Of a stretch of 64,000 nucleotides of DNA, positions 54,301-64,000 are shown one piece after another (positions within the stretch are counted from its first letter, which is position 1; every line of letters starts with the position of its first letter). A model generated the notes under the pieces. That model worked only from the letters and a program-made list of their open reading frames with translations, had not been told where the DNA came from and searched no databases. The position numbers and the translations under genes were made by a program. The DNA is from Macrolepiota albuminosa (lineage: Eukaryota; Basidiomycota; Agaricomycetes; Agaricales; Agaricaceae), in NCBI GenBank assembly GCA_027475525.1, contig JAMWFC010000117.1, forward strand, positions 4,574,183 to 4,638,182, read 5' to 3'.

Positions 54301-55148
54301 TGATTCTGTAGTGCTTGCGGACAACGAGGCAAGTGGTACTTGTACTGCTTATTATCATCAATGAGATTAATCTCATGATTAACCTCCTGCCATGGAGGAA
54401 GTTCTTCCTTTGTTCCGTTGACGATATCAGCAAACTCGTATTGCCATTGCTGGCACAATCGAGGAATATCTTTCTCAGTAAGGCTCACTGCCTTGCCTTT
54501 CCCTTTCGATACATGTGCTATTCGCAGCTGAACCTTTGGTTCAAATTGCTCCTGTAAGGCACGTATGTGCTCTTTTGTGAGATCTCCTAGGTTCAACCTC
54601 ACAACTGGTTGCCTCCTTGCCATTCTTGTCGTATTCAATGACAATTGCACACTTTTTGCTTTCAGTGATACCCCATCAAATACAATATCTGATGCTTTGG
54701 AGATCTCATTCTCTTGTGCATGACGGTATGCTTCTCCCATCTGGGTTGACTGCACCCTTTCCATAGTATGCATCACCATTGATGCTATCAACTCGTTCCA
54801 CTCTTGTGGCATTTGTGGGTCATATGCCCATTGCACTCCTGGCCAGAACACTGGTCAGTCTATTAATGACCTTGTGCTTCCCAATGTTCCCATCATACTA
54901 TATACCTCATCCCTGATGAGATCCTCAACCTTTACTTGAGAGCTAGTCGGCTGACACTCCAGTGACTCCACCCTGTGTCTACCACGCTCATTCTTATGCT
55001 GTATAGCCTGCTTAGGCTTTCCATTCATACACCTGACCACATCCGGATGCTTCCCCTTCTTCAGAGTTCCTTGAAACTCTTTCTCAGACATCAATATAGC
55101 CGGCAAATCTGCCGGCAAGCTTTTTGGTGGGACATGTTTGTCCTCCAC
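51350..55148 (-). pseudogene. Element D Pol (chromovirus): RT, RNase H, integrase, chromodomain
   Basis: Domains on the minus strand: linker 55148-54855 (SLECQPTSSQVKVEDLI); RT 54851-53694 with LLCIPKKDGTLQTALDAQQ, KIDLTDMYKQVCI and catalytic FYLDDIFIIS; RNase H 53669-53160 (VHELETLTILEALLKWEDKL, IITDHKALEFF); integrase zinc motif at about 52590-52440 (CSTCELCQQL); core 52370-52005 (SDQDAKFTSKWWKEL, HPQTDGQTEQANRNI); GPY/F module at about 51680 (KLCLKWIGPYRVLE). Past an in-frame TGA after FHVSLL, a chromodomain follows at about 51530-51360 (EWFVDDLIGHR, LKFKVRWSLGGTT, DLAAMDKYLELQ) with TAG and TGA where Trp is expected. Chromodomains steer integration to marked chromatin. Several stops and shifts make this copy inactive. 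Confidence 0.75.
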
Positions 55149-55188
55149 CTCCTGTACAGTCGCTCTCTTGCGACCATCTAGTCAGTTG

Positions 55189-55288
55189 NNNNNNNNNNNN
55201 NNNNNNNNNNNNNNNNNNNNNNNNNNNNNNNNNNNNNNNNNNNNNNNNNNNNNNNNNNNNNNNNNNNNNNNNNNNNNNNNNNNNNNNN
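55189..55288. other. Scaffold gap (100 N)
   Basis: Exactly 100 N, a conventional placeholder for unknown size. It falls at the 5' side of element D pol. Sequence beyond it (55289-55365) does not continue pol or protease, so gag, protease and 5' LTR of D may be missing or misplaced here. Confidence 0.98.
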
Positions 55289-56741
55289 CGCTGGACACAT
55301 ATGGTATGGCACAAAGCGGGCTCCCGTACAACGTATGACACGTACCGTTGTGATGCCCTACCCTGCTTCAGTGCCTGGGGAGACAAGGAGTTAGCAAACC
55401 AGAAGGGATGAAAGGAAAAGGAACTAATGATATTATCCGTTTCGAGGAGTAGGAACTCTAAGCACCTTTGGCTACCAGAAACAGGAGGCTAGAGAGATGC
55501 GTAAAAGGTACTTAACCACACCACGGGTAGAAACTTACCGCATTTAGAGGCCGTTTGGTCTCTACAAGCCACTCTTGGGCCAGAGCCAGAAATAAACGAT
55601 AATGCTGAATCAAAGTAAGGATGTTGCTGTTGTGGTGCCAGATACTGCCTGGGGGCAGTCAAGCAAAGAACATCTCGAGGCAGTCTAACACCTCAGGACG
55701 GAAGACTGGAGAAGTATCGTCGAGGAGGAAGAAGGGAGTAGGCATTGTGCTGACTCTGACATAAAATGCTAGACCCAAAATCTCAGATATATACCTAGCG
55801 ACATTGTGCAGGGTCAAAGGGACTTAGGAAACAGAACTTATGCGGCACCATCATGAGGATGCAATAACAACAATATATTTCATAAAACTACGACACGAGA
55901 AGCAAAAATCTGGGAATTTGTCAGGCCAGTGGCGCTACGGAGAAGATGGAATCGCCTCACTCAAGTGACAAGGGGGGGGGCAAAGGACAGACATGCAACA
56001 AGTCAAGAGGGGCCGAACCAAGAAATACGCTTGCTCACAACTGCTGGACCCTCGAGGGGACTACGAAAAAGACGAGCGCTGATATACTTGCAAGGGGACT
56101 GGAAGCAGAACGCCGTTGGACATGGAAGAAGGAGAGGTGATGGCTCAGTAACTAACCAGGTAATAGCTTTCCTCCATCAAAAGCTGAAGGTGATCTGCCA
56201 TGTCCTCAGTGGCGATTTCCTGGATTTGGGGCGACTATCAGAAGGACATGGTAATGCGCCAGGAATAGCAGCATACACACATGAAAAGCCTGGCTCCATG
56301 CAGCCTCCGTACCAAAACACGTTAATGGGGACGAGTCTCCCCAAATTTCACAAGCAACACGCAGGAGCTGGCAGCGACAACCCAACTCAACCACCTCATC
56401 AGCCAACTTAGGGATACCCTCAGAAGGGTAGTGGTGAAAGAACGAGGTGGCCCAGTCCAAAAAGGTGGGAGGATCCATGGCAATATAGGCACAATCACAG
56501 CTTTGAGTCCACACGCAACCAGACAGGGTGGCCATTGTGAAGACTGATGGAGTCGAGTTGATGCATAAGTAATTTATAGGACATGGGAAGCGTTTCAACT
56601 AGTGACAGTGTGTGAGGACTTTTCTCAAGGAACCAGGACCTTAACAGGAGTGCTAGCCAATCAGAGGCACTTGACTCATTCTGGGACTGCCCAAAAAGGC
56701 AGTTGACATTCGATGTTTAGTGCTTACTCACATCATCACCG
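55289..56741. other. Unresolved region with a minus-strand open frame
   Basis: After the repeated segment (55289-55365), minus-strand splice-like CTTAC sites occur near 55540, and an open frame at 56541-56206 begins MATLSGCVWTQ and has DWATSFFHHYPSEGIPKLAD. Its length and position relative to a purine-rich upstream stretch resemble the first exon of the antisense genes of families A and B, but I see no sequence similarity. I recognise no domain. Confidence 0.25.
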
Positions 56742-56895
56742 AATAAACATAAGCGACTACTGGTTTTCTATTTCTTTATACGCTATACTTCTTGCATGGA
56801 TCCGCTTATTTATTTACAAATAAACATAAGCGACTACTGGTTTTCTATTTCTTTATACGCTATACTTCTTGCATGGATCCGCTTATTTATTTACA
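56742..56895. repeat. Exact 77-bp tandem duplication at a probable contig join
   Basis: 56742-56818 equals 56819-56895; both flanks mismatch. It separates the unresolved region from the family-B remnant, so the adjacency of the two is not certain. Confidence 0.95.
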
Positions 56896-56944
56896 GACAG
56901 TACCCATTTCTACTTAGTCTGGCATGGTAATGGCTATTGGACCA

Positions 56945-59773
56945 CACCGGCAAAGGGGTTTTTGTGCTGTGATGATCTACTGAGTGTTTCCCCTTTTTCC
57001 TTTAGTTTGTTTATTTTGATTGCTTACAGACTGAACTGTTGGTATCAAAAAGAGGGGGGGGCGTTTATTCGGATAAAGAAGGCTACATCAAAGAACTATG
57101 TATCAACCAATCACACAATCAAAGTCCAAGAAAAGTGAAGCGCTATGGGCCAGCAACTACGCATCAAATGCAGGAAGGGCAGGATCACCTAGAGGGAGCA
57201 AATCCCCGTCCTCAATATGGTTACTCGCTTGCCACTTGAGCACATCAGTGAGATCATCATGAAGACTGAGCAAAAGGGCCTTATGACACGCTAAGGTATC
57301 AATGCGAGGATGCAGAAGGGCCAGGTCGCGTCTAACGGTCTCAGTAGCCTCATCAATGTGGAGAAGTTGTTGGCAAAGGTCTCCAGTGGGACGAAGGGGA
57401 GTGACAGGATAGGAGAATTGGTCGCTGAGCCAAGAGAAGGTGTTGCCAGTGACACGCATAGCGGGGGCAGGGGTCCAGAAGGGATCGGACTAACCCAAAT
57501 CAGTGAAAAGAAGAAAATATCTTAGGAGGGACTTACATGGACAGTAATGGGGGTGCGGGGCATCCATTCATAGCACTCATCACCAAGAGACATGGCTCTG
57601 ATGGAAGAAAGACTCACGCTGTAAGAAGGCAGGTATCTCCAGCGGCGCTGGCGCTCACTCTGAGGCACCAGGGTCTCTTCAGATTGAGGGGCCTCAGAAG
57701 TTTTGCGAGTGCTGGGGATAGTAGAAGGGCTGCAAGGAGGAGTCGCAGAGGGAGTAAGGAGGACACCAGGCAAGTTGCTAACCGCAACAGGGACGGGTGA
57801 AGGGCTAGCGCCTTTGCTGGCCATAGGCACATCCTCAGTGGGAGGTATTGCCATGACAACGGGGAGAGAAGGAGGAACTGGGGTTCTAGCGATTAAGTCA
57901 AAAGGGATAAAAGACAAGGGCGAACTAAGAAGACATACAGCTTGTGGCTAGGGCCGCTCTGGCGGGAGTTAGTGGCAAGCGGAGGAGTGATTTGAAGAAG
58001 GATGGCATGTACTGCCAGCAAGTCATCAACATTAACATTGGTGGGCTCTGAAGGAACTTTGTCGTCATCATCACCTTTGGCATCCCTCTTGGTATCCTCG
58101 TCTTCATCAGAGAATGGCTTGGCAGTAGACAAGATAACCAGGGTAGCGGGCACTAACTCATGGTGCTTACCAGGACTTTTGCTAGAAGAAGTGACCCTGG
58201 GCTTACGTTTCAACAAGGCAGGACAACAGGGAGAACGGGCAAAGGGGGTGGCAACAGTAGTTCCATCCTGAGTAATAGAGAGTGCTAAACTGGCCTCGCT
58301 GATGACCATGGGCTGGTGAGCGGCAGCTAGGACACGTTGTTGATGAATGAAATCCCTCACATTGTGGACCAGTACAGTGCGCTTGTAGTTCTTCTGCATG
58401 CTAGCATCCTTACAATGCTCTTGAGTGTGAATGCCATTGAAGGCGCAACCTTGTTTTAAAGCATCACATCAGTAGCAAGGAAGGGAGGCCGTAGGAAACC
58501 AACAACTCTCCAGATCATTTTCAGCCCAACATTTATCACACTAAGATCAGCGTTAGCAATGTCATAATACCGGAAGCAAGCAGAAACTTACCACGCCAAT
58601 CTTTGCTCAAAAGGCACAACAATCTTGGGGAGACATGGTAATCTTCTTCTTGGTGCCTAAGACCTGAACCCCAGCAAGTAGTCTGGTATCAATGACGGTA
58701 GTATTGCGACAGAGGCGCAAGAGGTCACAAAGCTCTGCATCAGTAAACATGGTTTGTTTAGGCACCTGGGGCCATCAAAGATTAAGCATTAAGATCTAGC
58801 AATCTCAGAATAAATGCTTACAACATATAAAAAAACACTGCGAGCAGGGAGGTTAACCTTGGGACAAGTTAACAACATAATAAAAAGGGATAAGAAGATG
58901 GCCTTACCATGCACTTGGGAGGACTGGAACGAGTAGTAGCAGTATGCTCAATAACAACGGCAAAGTTTCATGGAGGACCATGGAGGATGGAATGGGAAGG
59001 GCCTACTCTAGGCTCAGTGGCAAAAATGGTGATCTGCTTGATGGCCAAATGAGGGGGGCCAGGACGGGTAGGTGAAGCAGCACCACAAAAAGAACTGCCA
59101 AGCATGGGAGAGGCAGGAAGGGAAGGGGCAAGCAGGGCGGAAGATGAAGGAGCAGTTTGAGTTGAAAGGGCGCTGGGAAGAGCGGTGAGGGTTGGCGAAG
59201 TTTGGGCTGACTAAGGAAAAGTTAAAACCACTGGCATAAGATACAACAGGGAACCCACCTCGCTAACTTCAGTACTGGCAAGCAACACGTCAATCTTGTC
59301 GGATAAGGAAGGAGCCTGTGTAGGCACCAAACTTTAGCACCACGAAAATCGAAATCAAAACCTAACTTACAAATGATCTCGCAAAAGGACGCAACCAGTC
59401 GGCACCTTCATACTCCCAGTACTGAGCCATGCACCATTCACAAACTTTGGCTTCGTGCGCCCAGGAGCTGTCAGGGCCATGCACCACCAACCATTGCTGA
59501 TAAAGCCGCATTATGGCAGGAACATTTTGTGGTGCATTGGTGGTGCTGGTAGCCTTAGCGTGGTCAAATAGATAGGAAGCTTTGGCAAGAAAGTTAGGGA
59601 GGGCAGAAGGAGCAAAACCAGACATTCTGAAAAAGGTGGGAGGAAAAACACCAGTGGAAGGCGACATCTAGAAACAAGCTTATAAGGCGCCAGCGGCATT
59701 ATACAGACCATAGTGCAGTCAAATCAATGACAGCGTTTGACTGAGGACAGTCAATTTTTCAGTTGGGGGGAGA
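56945..59773 (+). mobile_element. Family B remnant, copy 1: post-pol spacer, antisense gene, polypurine tract
   Basis: 56955-56990 matches the spacer after element A pol (GATGATYTACTGAGTGTTTCCC). The antisense gene and the polypurine tract TTGGGGGGAGA follow in the same order as in element A, then an LTR start at 59774. Gag and pol are absent on the left, where a 77-bp join occurs. Confidence 0.7.
57157..59625 (-). pseudogene. Antisense accessory gene, family B copy 1 (decayed)
   Basis: The ATG is at 59625 (MSGFAPSALPNFLAKASYLF). The first exon ends near ...EYEGADWLRPFARSF, aligned with NRGAEWLAPFSRF of element A. A short second exon reads APSLSDKIDVLLAS at about 59310-59260. The cysteine cluster at 58540-58445 has exactly the spacing CX2CX8CX8CX2CX6C (CDKCWAENDLESC...), and an intron acceptor precedes the first Cys as in element A. 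The residue before the fifth Cys is a TGA (58471-58469) where element A has Arg, as expected from CpG loss. The C-terminus ends WQASNHIEDGDLLPLGDPALPAFDA, close to element A. Thus the gene has been maintained in two diverged LTR families, although this copy is dead. Confidence 0.7.
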
Positions 59774-60105
59774 TGATAGGCTTCTACTCGGACTGAGCGC
59801 ATCAAGAGGCACACTACAGGTCTATGGACACAGGCCATACTTGAGATCCTAGCGATCCTCTTGGACACAGGAAACCACGGACCTTAGCGCTCAATTATAG
59901 GCACTGGTTATCAGTCTGAACTACCACAACCAGGCCTTCAGCATATACCATTTATTGACCTTGGAGGATTAAGAGACCAAGGACTCAGGGCGCTAGTACG
60001 ACGGTGGGGACACAACTTTGACCAAACCCCGATCAGTTCCATAAAGAGATTAGCATTAGGCGCTGCCATTGGATGAGGCACTTTAACCAGAAGTCTAAAG
60101 AATTA
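59774..60105 (+). mobile_element. Family B LTR, truncated
   Basis: It begins TGATAGGCTTCTACTCGGAC directly after the polypurine tract and aligns with the first third of the LTRs at 16282 and 61107. Similarity stops at about 60105 (AGTCTAAAGAAT), where a second antisense-gene copy begins. Confidence 0.7.
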
Positions 60106-61106
60106 GCAGCGACGGAAATTTGGCATCTAAAGATGGCAAGATCAGGAACTAAAGCCTAGCAATCTTAAAAAGAAACACTTACAACATACAAAGAGGCAAT
60201 GTGAGCAGGGAGATTGACCTGGGAAGCAAAGTCAATAAGGAATTAGAAGCGGGAAACCAAAGACACATGGTATGTTTGGGAGGGCTAGTGTGAGCAGGGG
60301 GTGCTTGATCAATAACAATGGCAAAGTTACAGAGGGGAAGGTGAGAAGTAGTATGAGTTGGTCTGGGCTGAGGCTCACTGGAGGTAATGGCAATCCATTT
60401 GATGGCCAAATGAGTAGGCGCAGTATGAGTGGGAGAAGCAGCACCACAAAAAGGACTGTCAAGAACAGGAGGAGGCTGGACAGAAGCAGAAGAGGGAGGA
60501 GTAGAAGGGACAGTAGAGGCCAATGGAGCACTAGGGAGACTGGCGATGGTGGGTGACGTAGAGGCTAACTACTCAAGGTCAACATCAGGAATGTGGGGAA
60601 GAGAAGGAGAGACTTACTTTGCCAACCTCGGTACTTAGCCAACAATGTGTCGATCTCATTGGATGACAAGGGAGCCTATTATGGGTGCTGAACCTTAGCA
60701 CCATGAAACCAAAATCAAACTCAAAAACGTACAAACAAATCTGCAAATGGGCGCAACTAATTGGCACACCACTTGCAAACCTCAACACCTGGCACTCAGG
60801 AACTGTCAGAGCCACAGACCACCAACTACCGCTGATAGAGCTGCATTATGCCAGAGACAGTTTGTGGCGCATCTGCAGGACCGACAAACTTAGCATGATT
60901 AAACAAATAAGAGGCTTTGGCCAGAAAATTATGGAGGGCAGAGGCATCAAAATTAGACATGCTGAAAAGATGGGACAAAAAACACGAGAAGGAGAAGGGC
61001 TGGAAACAACTTTTATAAGGTGCTGGCAGCATCATACGGACTATAGTGCAGTCAAATTAATAATGGCATTTGACTGAGGACAGTCAATTTTTCAGTTGGG
61101 AGGAGA
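60106..61106 (-). pseudogene. Antisense accessory gene, family B copy 2 (5' exons only)
   Basis: The ATG is at 60960 (MSNFDASALHNFLAKASYLF), aligned with copy 1 at 59625. A short second exon (SSNEIDTLLAK) lies at about 60670-60620, and a Pro/Ser-rich third exon at about 60523-60200 contains DSPFCGAASPTHTAP. The cysteine cluster and C-terminal exons are missing. The fusion to the truncated LTR suggests an unequal recombination or deletion between tandem elements. Confidence 0.6.
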
Positions 61107-61121
61107 TCATAGGCTTCTACT

Positions 61122-61614
61122 TACTGTTGGCACTGGAAAGTATTTCCATTGGAAAATGTATAAAAGAAACCTGTTATACCACTTCTATGTGGTGTTTACC
61201 CAAGAAATATGTCAGCATTTTCTCACCAAAATATTTAGAAAAATGTTTATCTTTTTCTCAACTGTTTTACAAGGAAAAATGTCATCTTTTGCCATTGTTT
61301 TTCTGAAAAAATGCTGCTTTTTCACACTTTTTTCCTAAAAAATGCACTATTTCTAGGAAAGGATGGTAAAAAGATAGTATTTTTCATTGGGAAAAAGTTG
61401 GAAAAAAGGTGAAAATTTTTCTAACTATTTTAGTGGGGAAATATTGATATATTTCTTGGGAAAAAACAAAAAAGTTGGAAAAAAGGTGAAAATTTTTCTA
61501 ACTATTTTAGTGGGGAAATATTGATATATTTCTTGGGAAAAAACAACATAGAAGTGGTATAACAGGTTTCTTTTGTACTTTTTCCAATGGAAATACTTTC
61601 CAGTGCCAGCAGTG
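61122..61614. mobile_element. Fold-back MITE with CACTG-type ends and ACT target duplication
   Basis: The left end TACTGTTGGCACTGGAAAG and the reverse of the right end CACTGCTGGCACTGGAAAG pair over at least 75 bp. Weaker pairing extends to arms of about 190 bp, so most of the element is one inverted repeat. ACT flanks it at 61119-61121 and 61615-61617, and the empty site is seen in the LTR at 59774. CACTG ends and a 3-bp duplication fit the CACTA/CMC group. Its length includes one 77-bp duplication; without it the element is about 416 bp. There is no coding capacity. Confidence 0.8.
61392..61545. repeat. Exact 77-bp tandem duplication inside the MITE
   Basis: 61392-61468 equals 61469-61545 (one chance extra match). 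Confidence 0.95.
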
Positions 61615-62592
61615 ACTCAGACTGAGCACATCAAGAGACATTATAGAACAGCTCGGTGCATTATTGCAGGTCTACCTTAATCATTATTTATCAGCCCTTC
61701 AGCATCCTCTATCTACTGACTTCAAGGAATTGGGAGGTTTGGGTATAGCGCTAACACAACAATGGGAGGTGGACTTTGACCAAACCTCAATCACTTTCAG
61801 AAGGGGTCAGCAGTAGGTGCTGCCATTTGATGAGGCACCTCAATCAGAAGTCTAAAAGAATCAATGATGGCAGCACAGGATATATTTAAACCCAACATCT
61901 GGACCTGCCAGGAATTGATACAATGAGTAGTGCCAACATTAACACTCATGGTGTCTGTTGAGGATTTTCTGACCATACTCTGGAGCAGCCTGGCCGATCA
62001 GAATTATATTAAGAGTGAGCAGACCCATATAATTCTAAGTCAATTTAGAGTCACTGTTGGTTGTCATGGGGCATAATGCCATTGGTTGCTGTCATCCATG
62101 TGCTATGGGTTGCTGTTAACAGGTCACTGTTAGAGGGAACCATGAGAAGAGGCACTAAGAGGTAGCACTGCAGATGGACTTATACAAAGTAGCACATAGT
62201 ATATAAGATAGCTACTTTACATATACAAAACAACAAATCATAACTCCTTGAGCATCCAGTTACACTTAGCATTCAAATTGCGCTAGCTCTGCCTGACTTC
62301 ATCACTAAGTTAGACACTAGCTTAGTCTATCTTGTCTTTGTCGTTACAGTGCCACCTATGAGCACATTATGCTGCACTACTCATCTTTTTCTCTTTATCT
62401 TTGCTTAAGCTATGGTGCTTACCGTTTGCTAGGTAGCACCCAAAGCGCTATCATCTAGTGCATTGTTCTATCACATCTGCTTGAGCACACCAGAACCTTG
62501 TCAGGACTCCTCACAACCTTGCATGCCAGGCACTGGAGATGGTGTTGTACTGCGTATACGTCCAGTGCACCCAACCACAGTTGGCATCATCA

Positions 62593-64000
62593 CTGTTGAG
62601 AAGATGGGTTTGTGTCCTGAATTCTATGTGAGTCCCCTTTTATTTAGAAACACTCAACTCACTTGTTCTATTAGGAAAAATGTCATTATTTTTCTGCCCT
62701 CTGCCCCTATTCTTCAAGTGGCTGTTTCGAGCCAAAGCAACATCTTAAAAAAATTGAATTCCAAGCCTTTTCAACCTAAGGATGGTCTGACATCAGCTCA
62801 GTATATCAATCATGTTTATTCTCGTATATCATCTTATGTCATGATTTTAGAAATCTTTTTGCCATCAACTATCTTATGTCGCACCCTAATGCTACTGAAT
62901 CCAAATTTGCAAATGTGTGCAAGACATATGAGTCTGATGTCAAAAAAGTAAATTTCATTGATTTTTGTAACATATTCATTCTAAAACATGTTTGGCTTCT
63001 AGAGACACAGTATTTTGTTGAAACAATAAATGAAAGCTAAAAAAAAAAATCGAAATTCAGCTTACTCAAATCCAAACCGATGCTACATCAAACAACAATT
63101 GAGTCAATTTTCAGGTAAGTGTTATGCTTTTGATACTTTGCCAACTTTTTGATATCTTTTTCACTATGTGCAATGTCATGATAACTTTAAATCCACTTTA
63201 CTTTATGAGTCGTTTTGTTACATATCTGTAGAATTTGGACTACCTCAGATTATACATGTAGTACTATAAGCAATATATTTTCTATACATTTCAGACCTAC
63301 AAGGATGTGTACAGATAAGTAACAGAATTTATCAAAAATCAGTTGGGCCACCACAGAATCCTTCAAAAATCTCCACAAATATTTCTGAATTTGTAGTCAA
63401 TTTCTGGGTATGTCCAATCTGGATAAAATTTGGCTTACTCAAATGCTTTCAGATGATTCCAGAGCCAGTTTTCACTGGGAATTGGAGACTATCTACGGCA
63501 ATGAAGAACATGGAGGAAAGGAGCAAAAGGAAAAGAGAAGTACGGAAATCTGAATAAGCAGTCTGAAAGATGATTGGAGGATTAAGAGAGGGAGGAAATA
63601 AGGTTTTGAAATTACAAGACCAATTGATGGTCTGAACTCAAATATGAGCAGAAATTGCTGATTTGAATTGTTTGAGAGAGGAATTGGCAATCCTGACTAT
63701 TTGTAAAATATATATAAAAGATAGTAAAAATATAGAAATAAGCAGGTTCTGACACCCCACAATTTTTAGATTTAGACTAAGCTTGTTTCTATGCACATTG
63801 TCTTATTAGTCTCGTATTGTCTGGTCTTGTCTGTTTAGCACTGTTCTGAGTTGGTCAATGTCTGTATTTGCTGTCTTTGGCAGTGTCTCTGGGTTCTTTC
63901 AGCTTCTCAGCAATTCTAATTCTGCTTCTCTATCTCAGCTCTGTTCTGAATTGATTGAATCAGCATATCTCTGCCTCTATTCAGTGTTCTGGTATCATGA
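62593..64000. other. CpG-poor DNA, no gene recognised
   Basis: AT-rich right end. An open frame continuing out of the LTR to 62951 (contains LTSAQYINHVYSRISSYV) has no family features. 63.8-64.0 kb is rich in CTGTTCTG/CTCTG words. No RNA gene is seen. Confidence 0.4.

Larger units (their letters stand above)
61107..62592 (+). mobile_element. Family B LTR, with an inserted MITE
   Basis: It starts TCATAGGCTTCTACT (TG mutated to TC) and ends TTGGCATCATCA at 62592, like the solo LTR at 16282-17797. The MITE 61122-61614 and its 3-bp duplication interrupt it near the start. Many CpGs are already TG or CA, yet fewer than in the 16-kb copy. Confidence 0.8.

Noticed and set aside
55084..55411. Open frames running through the N gap
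   Set aside because: Artificial; unknown bases were translated as X.

Overview
This is nuclear DNA of a filamentous basidiomycete, most likely an Agaricomycete. The one clear host gene has six introns of 45-54 bp, a second degenerate gene resembles the mushroom-lineage DUF6533/DUF6534 membrane family, and almost everything else is fungal LTR and non-LTR retrotransposon. The window has a 100-N scaffold gap and ten tandem duplications with a period of exactly 77 bp, which look like uncollapsed k-mer overlaps from a short-read assembly. Frames near them should be read with that in mind.

Layout. 1-2648: minus-strand gag and LTR of a decayed Ty3/gypsy element (E1). 2.66-5.1 kb: a degenerate spliced gene of DUF6534 type and an unrecognised spliced stretch. 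5931-7466: the host gene, a WRAP53/TCAB1-like WD40 protein. 8.5-15.6 kb: a decayed plus-strand non-LTR retrotransposon (LINE-1) whose ORF2 is broken by four TGA codons and a frameshift. 15.7-22.9 kb: CpG-starved old repeat DNA holding a solo LTR (16282-17797) and the start of an old chromovirus-type gag (element C).

Two younger elements sit inside element C. Element A (22900-34512) is an LTR retrotransposon with 952-bp LTRs, a 4-bp target duplication CCGG, gag, protease, pol, and a six-exon gene on the opposite strand. LINE-2 (35478-43148, minus strand) has intact ORF1 and ORF2, a 44-nt poly(A) tail and a 16-bp target duplication. C resumes at 43165 and its pol stops near 45.77 kb. 47.0-55.2 kb is a minus-strand chromovirus (D) with an integrase chromodomain and a further ORF3 region downstream of pol; a solo LTR lies inside it. 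56.9-62.6 kb holds two partial copies of a relative of element A (family B), reduced to the antisense gene and LTRs, with a fold-back MITE in the last LTR. The remaining 1.4 kb shows no gene.

The most interesting system is the antisense gene of element A. It is spliced, intact (706 aa by my exon model), has a TATA-like box about 55 nt upstream of its ATG, and carries a six-cysteine cluster (CX2CX8CX8CX2CX6C) that resembles a fungal Zn2Cys6 domain. The gene, its intron before the cluster and the cysteine spacing recur in the decayed family B. Element A is also saturated with the hexamer TTRSCG/CGSYAA (21 sites by eye in the 952-bp LTR, where about 2 are expected) and keeps its CpGs while the DNA around it has lost them. 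A self-encoded factor acting on these repeated sites, for example against silencing, is a testable hypothesis and not something the sequence proves.
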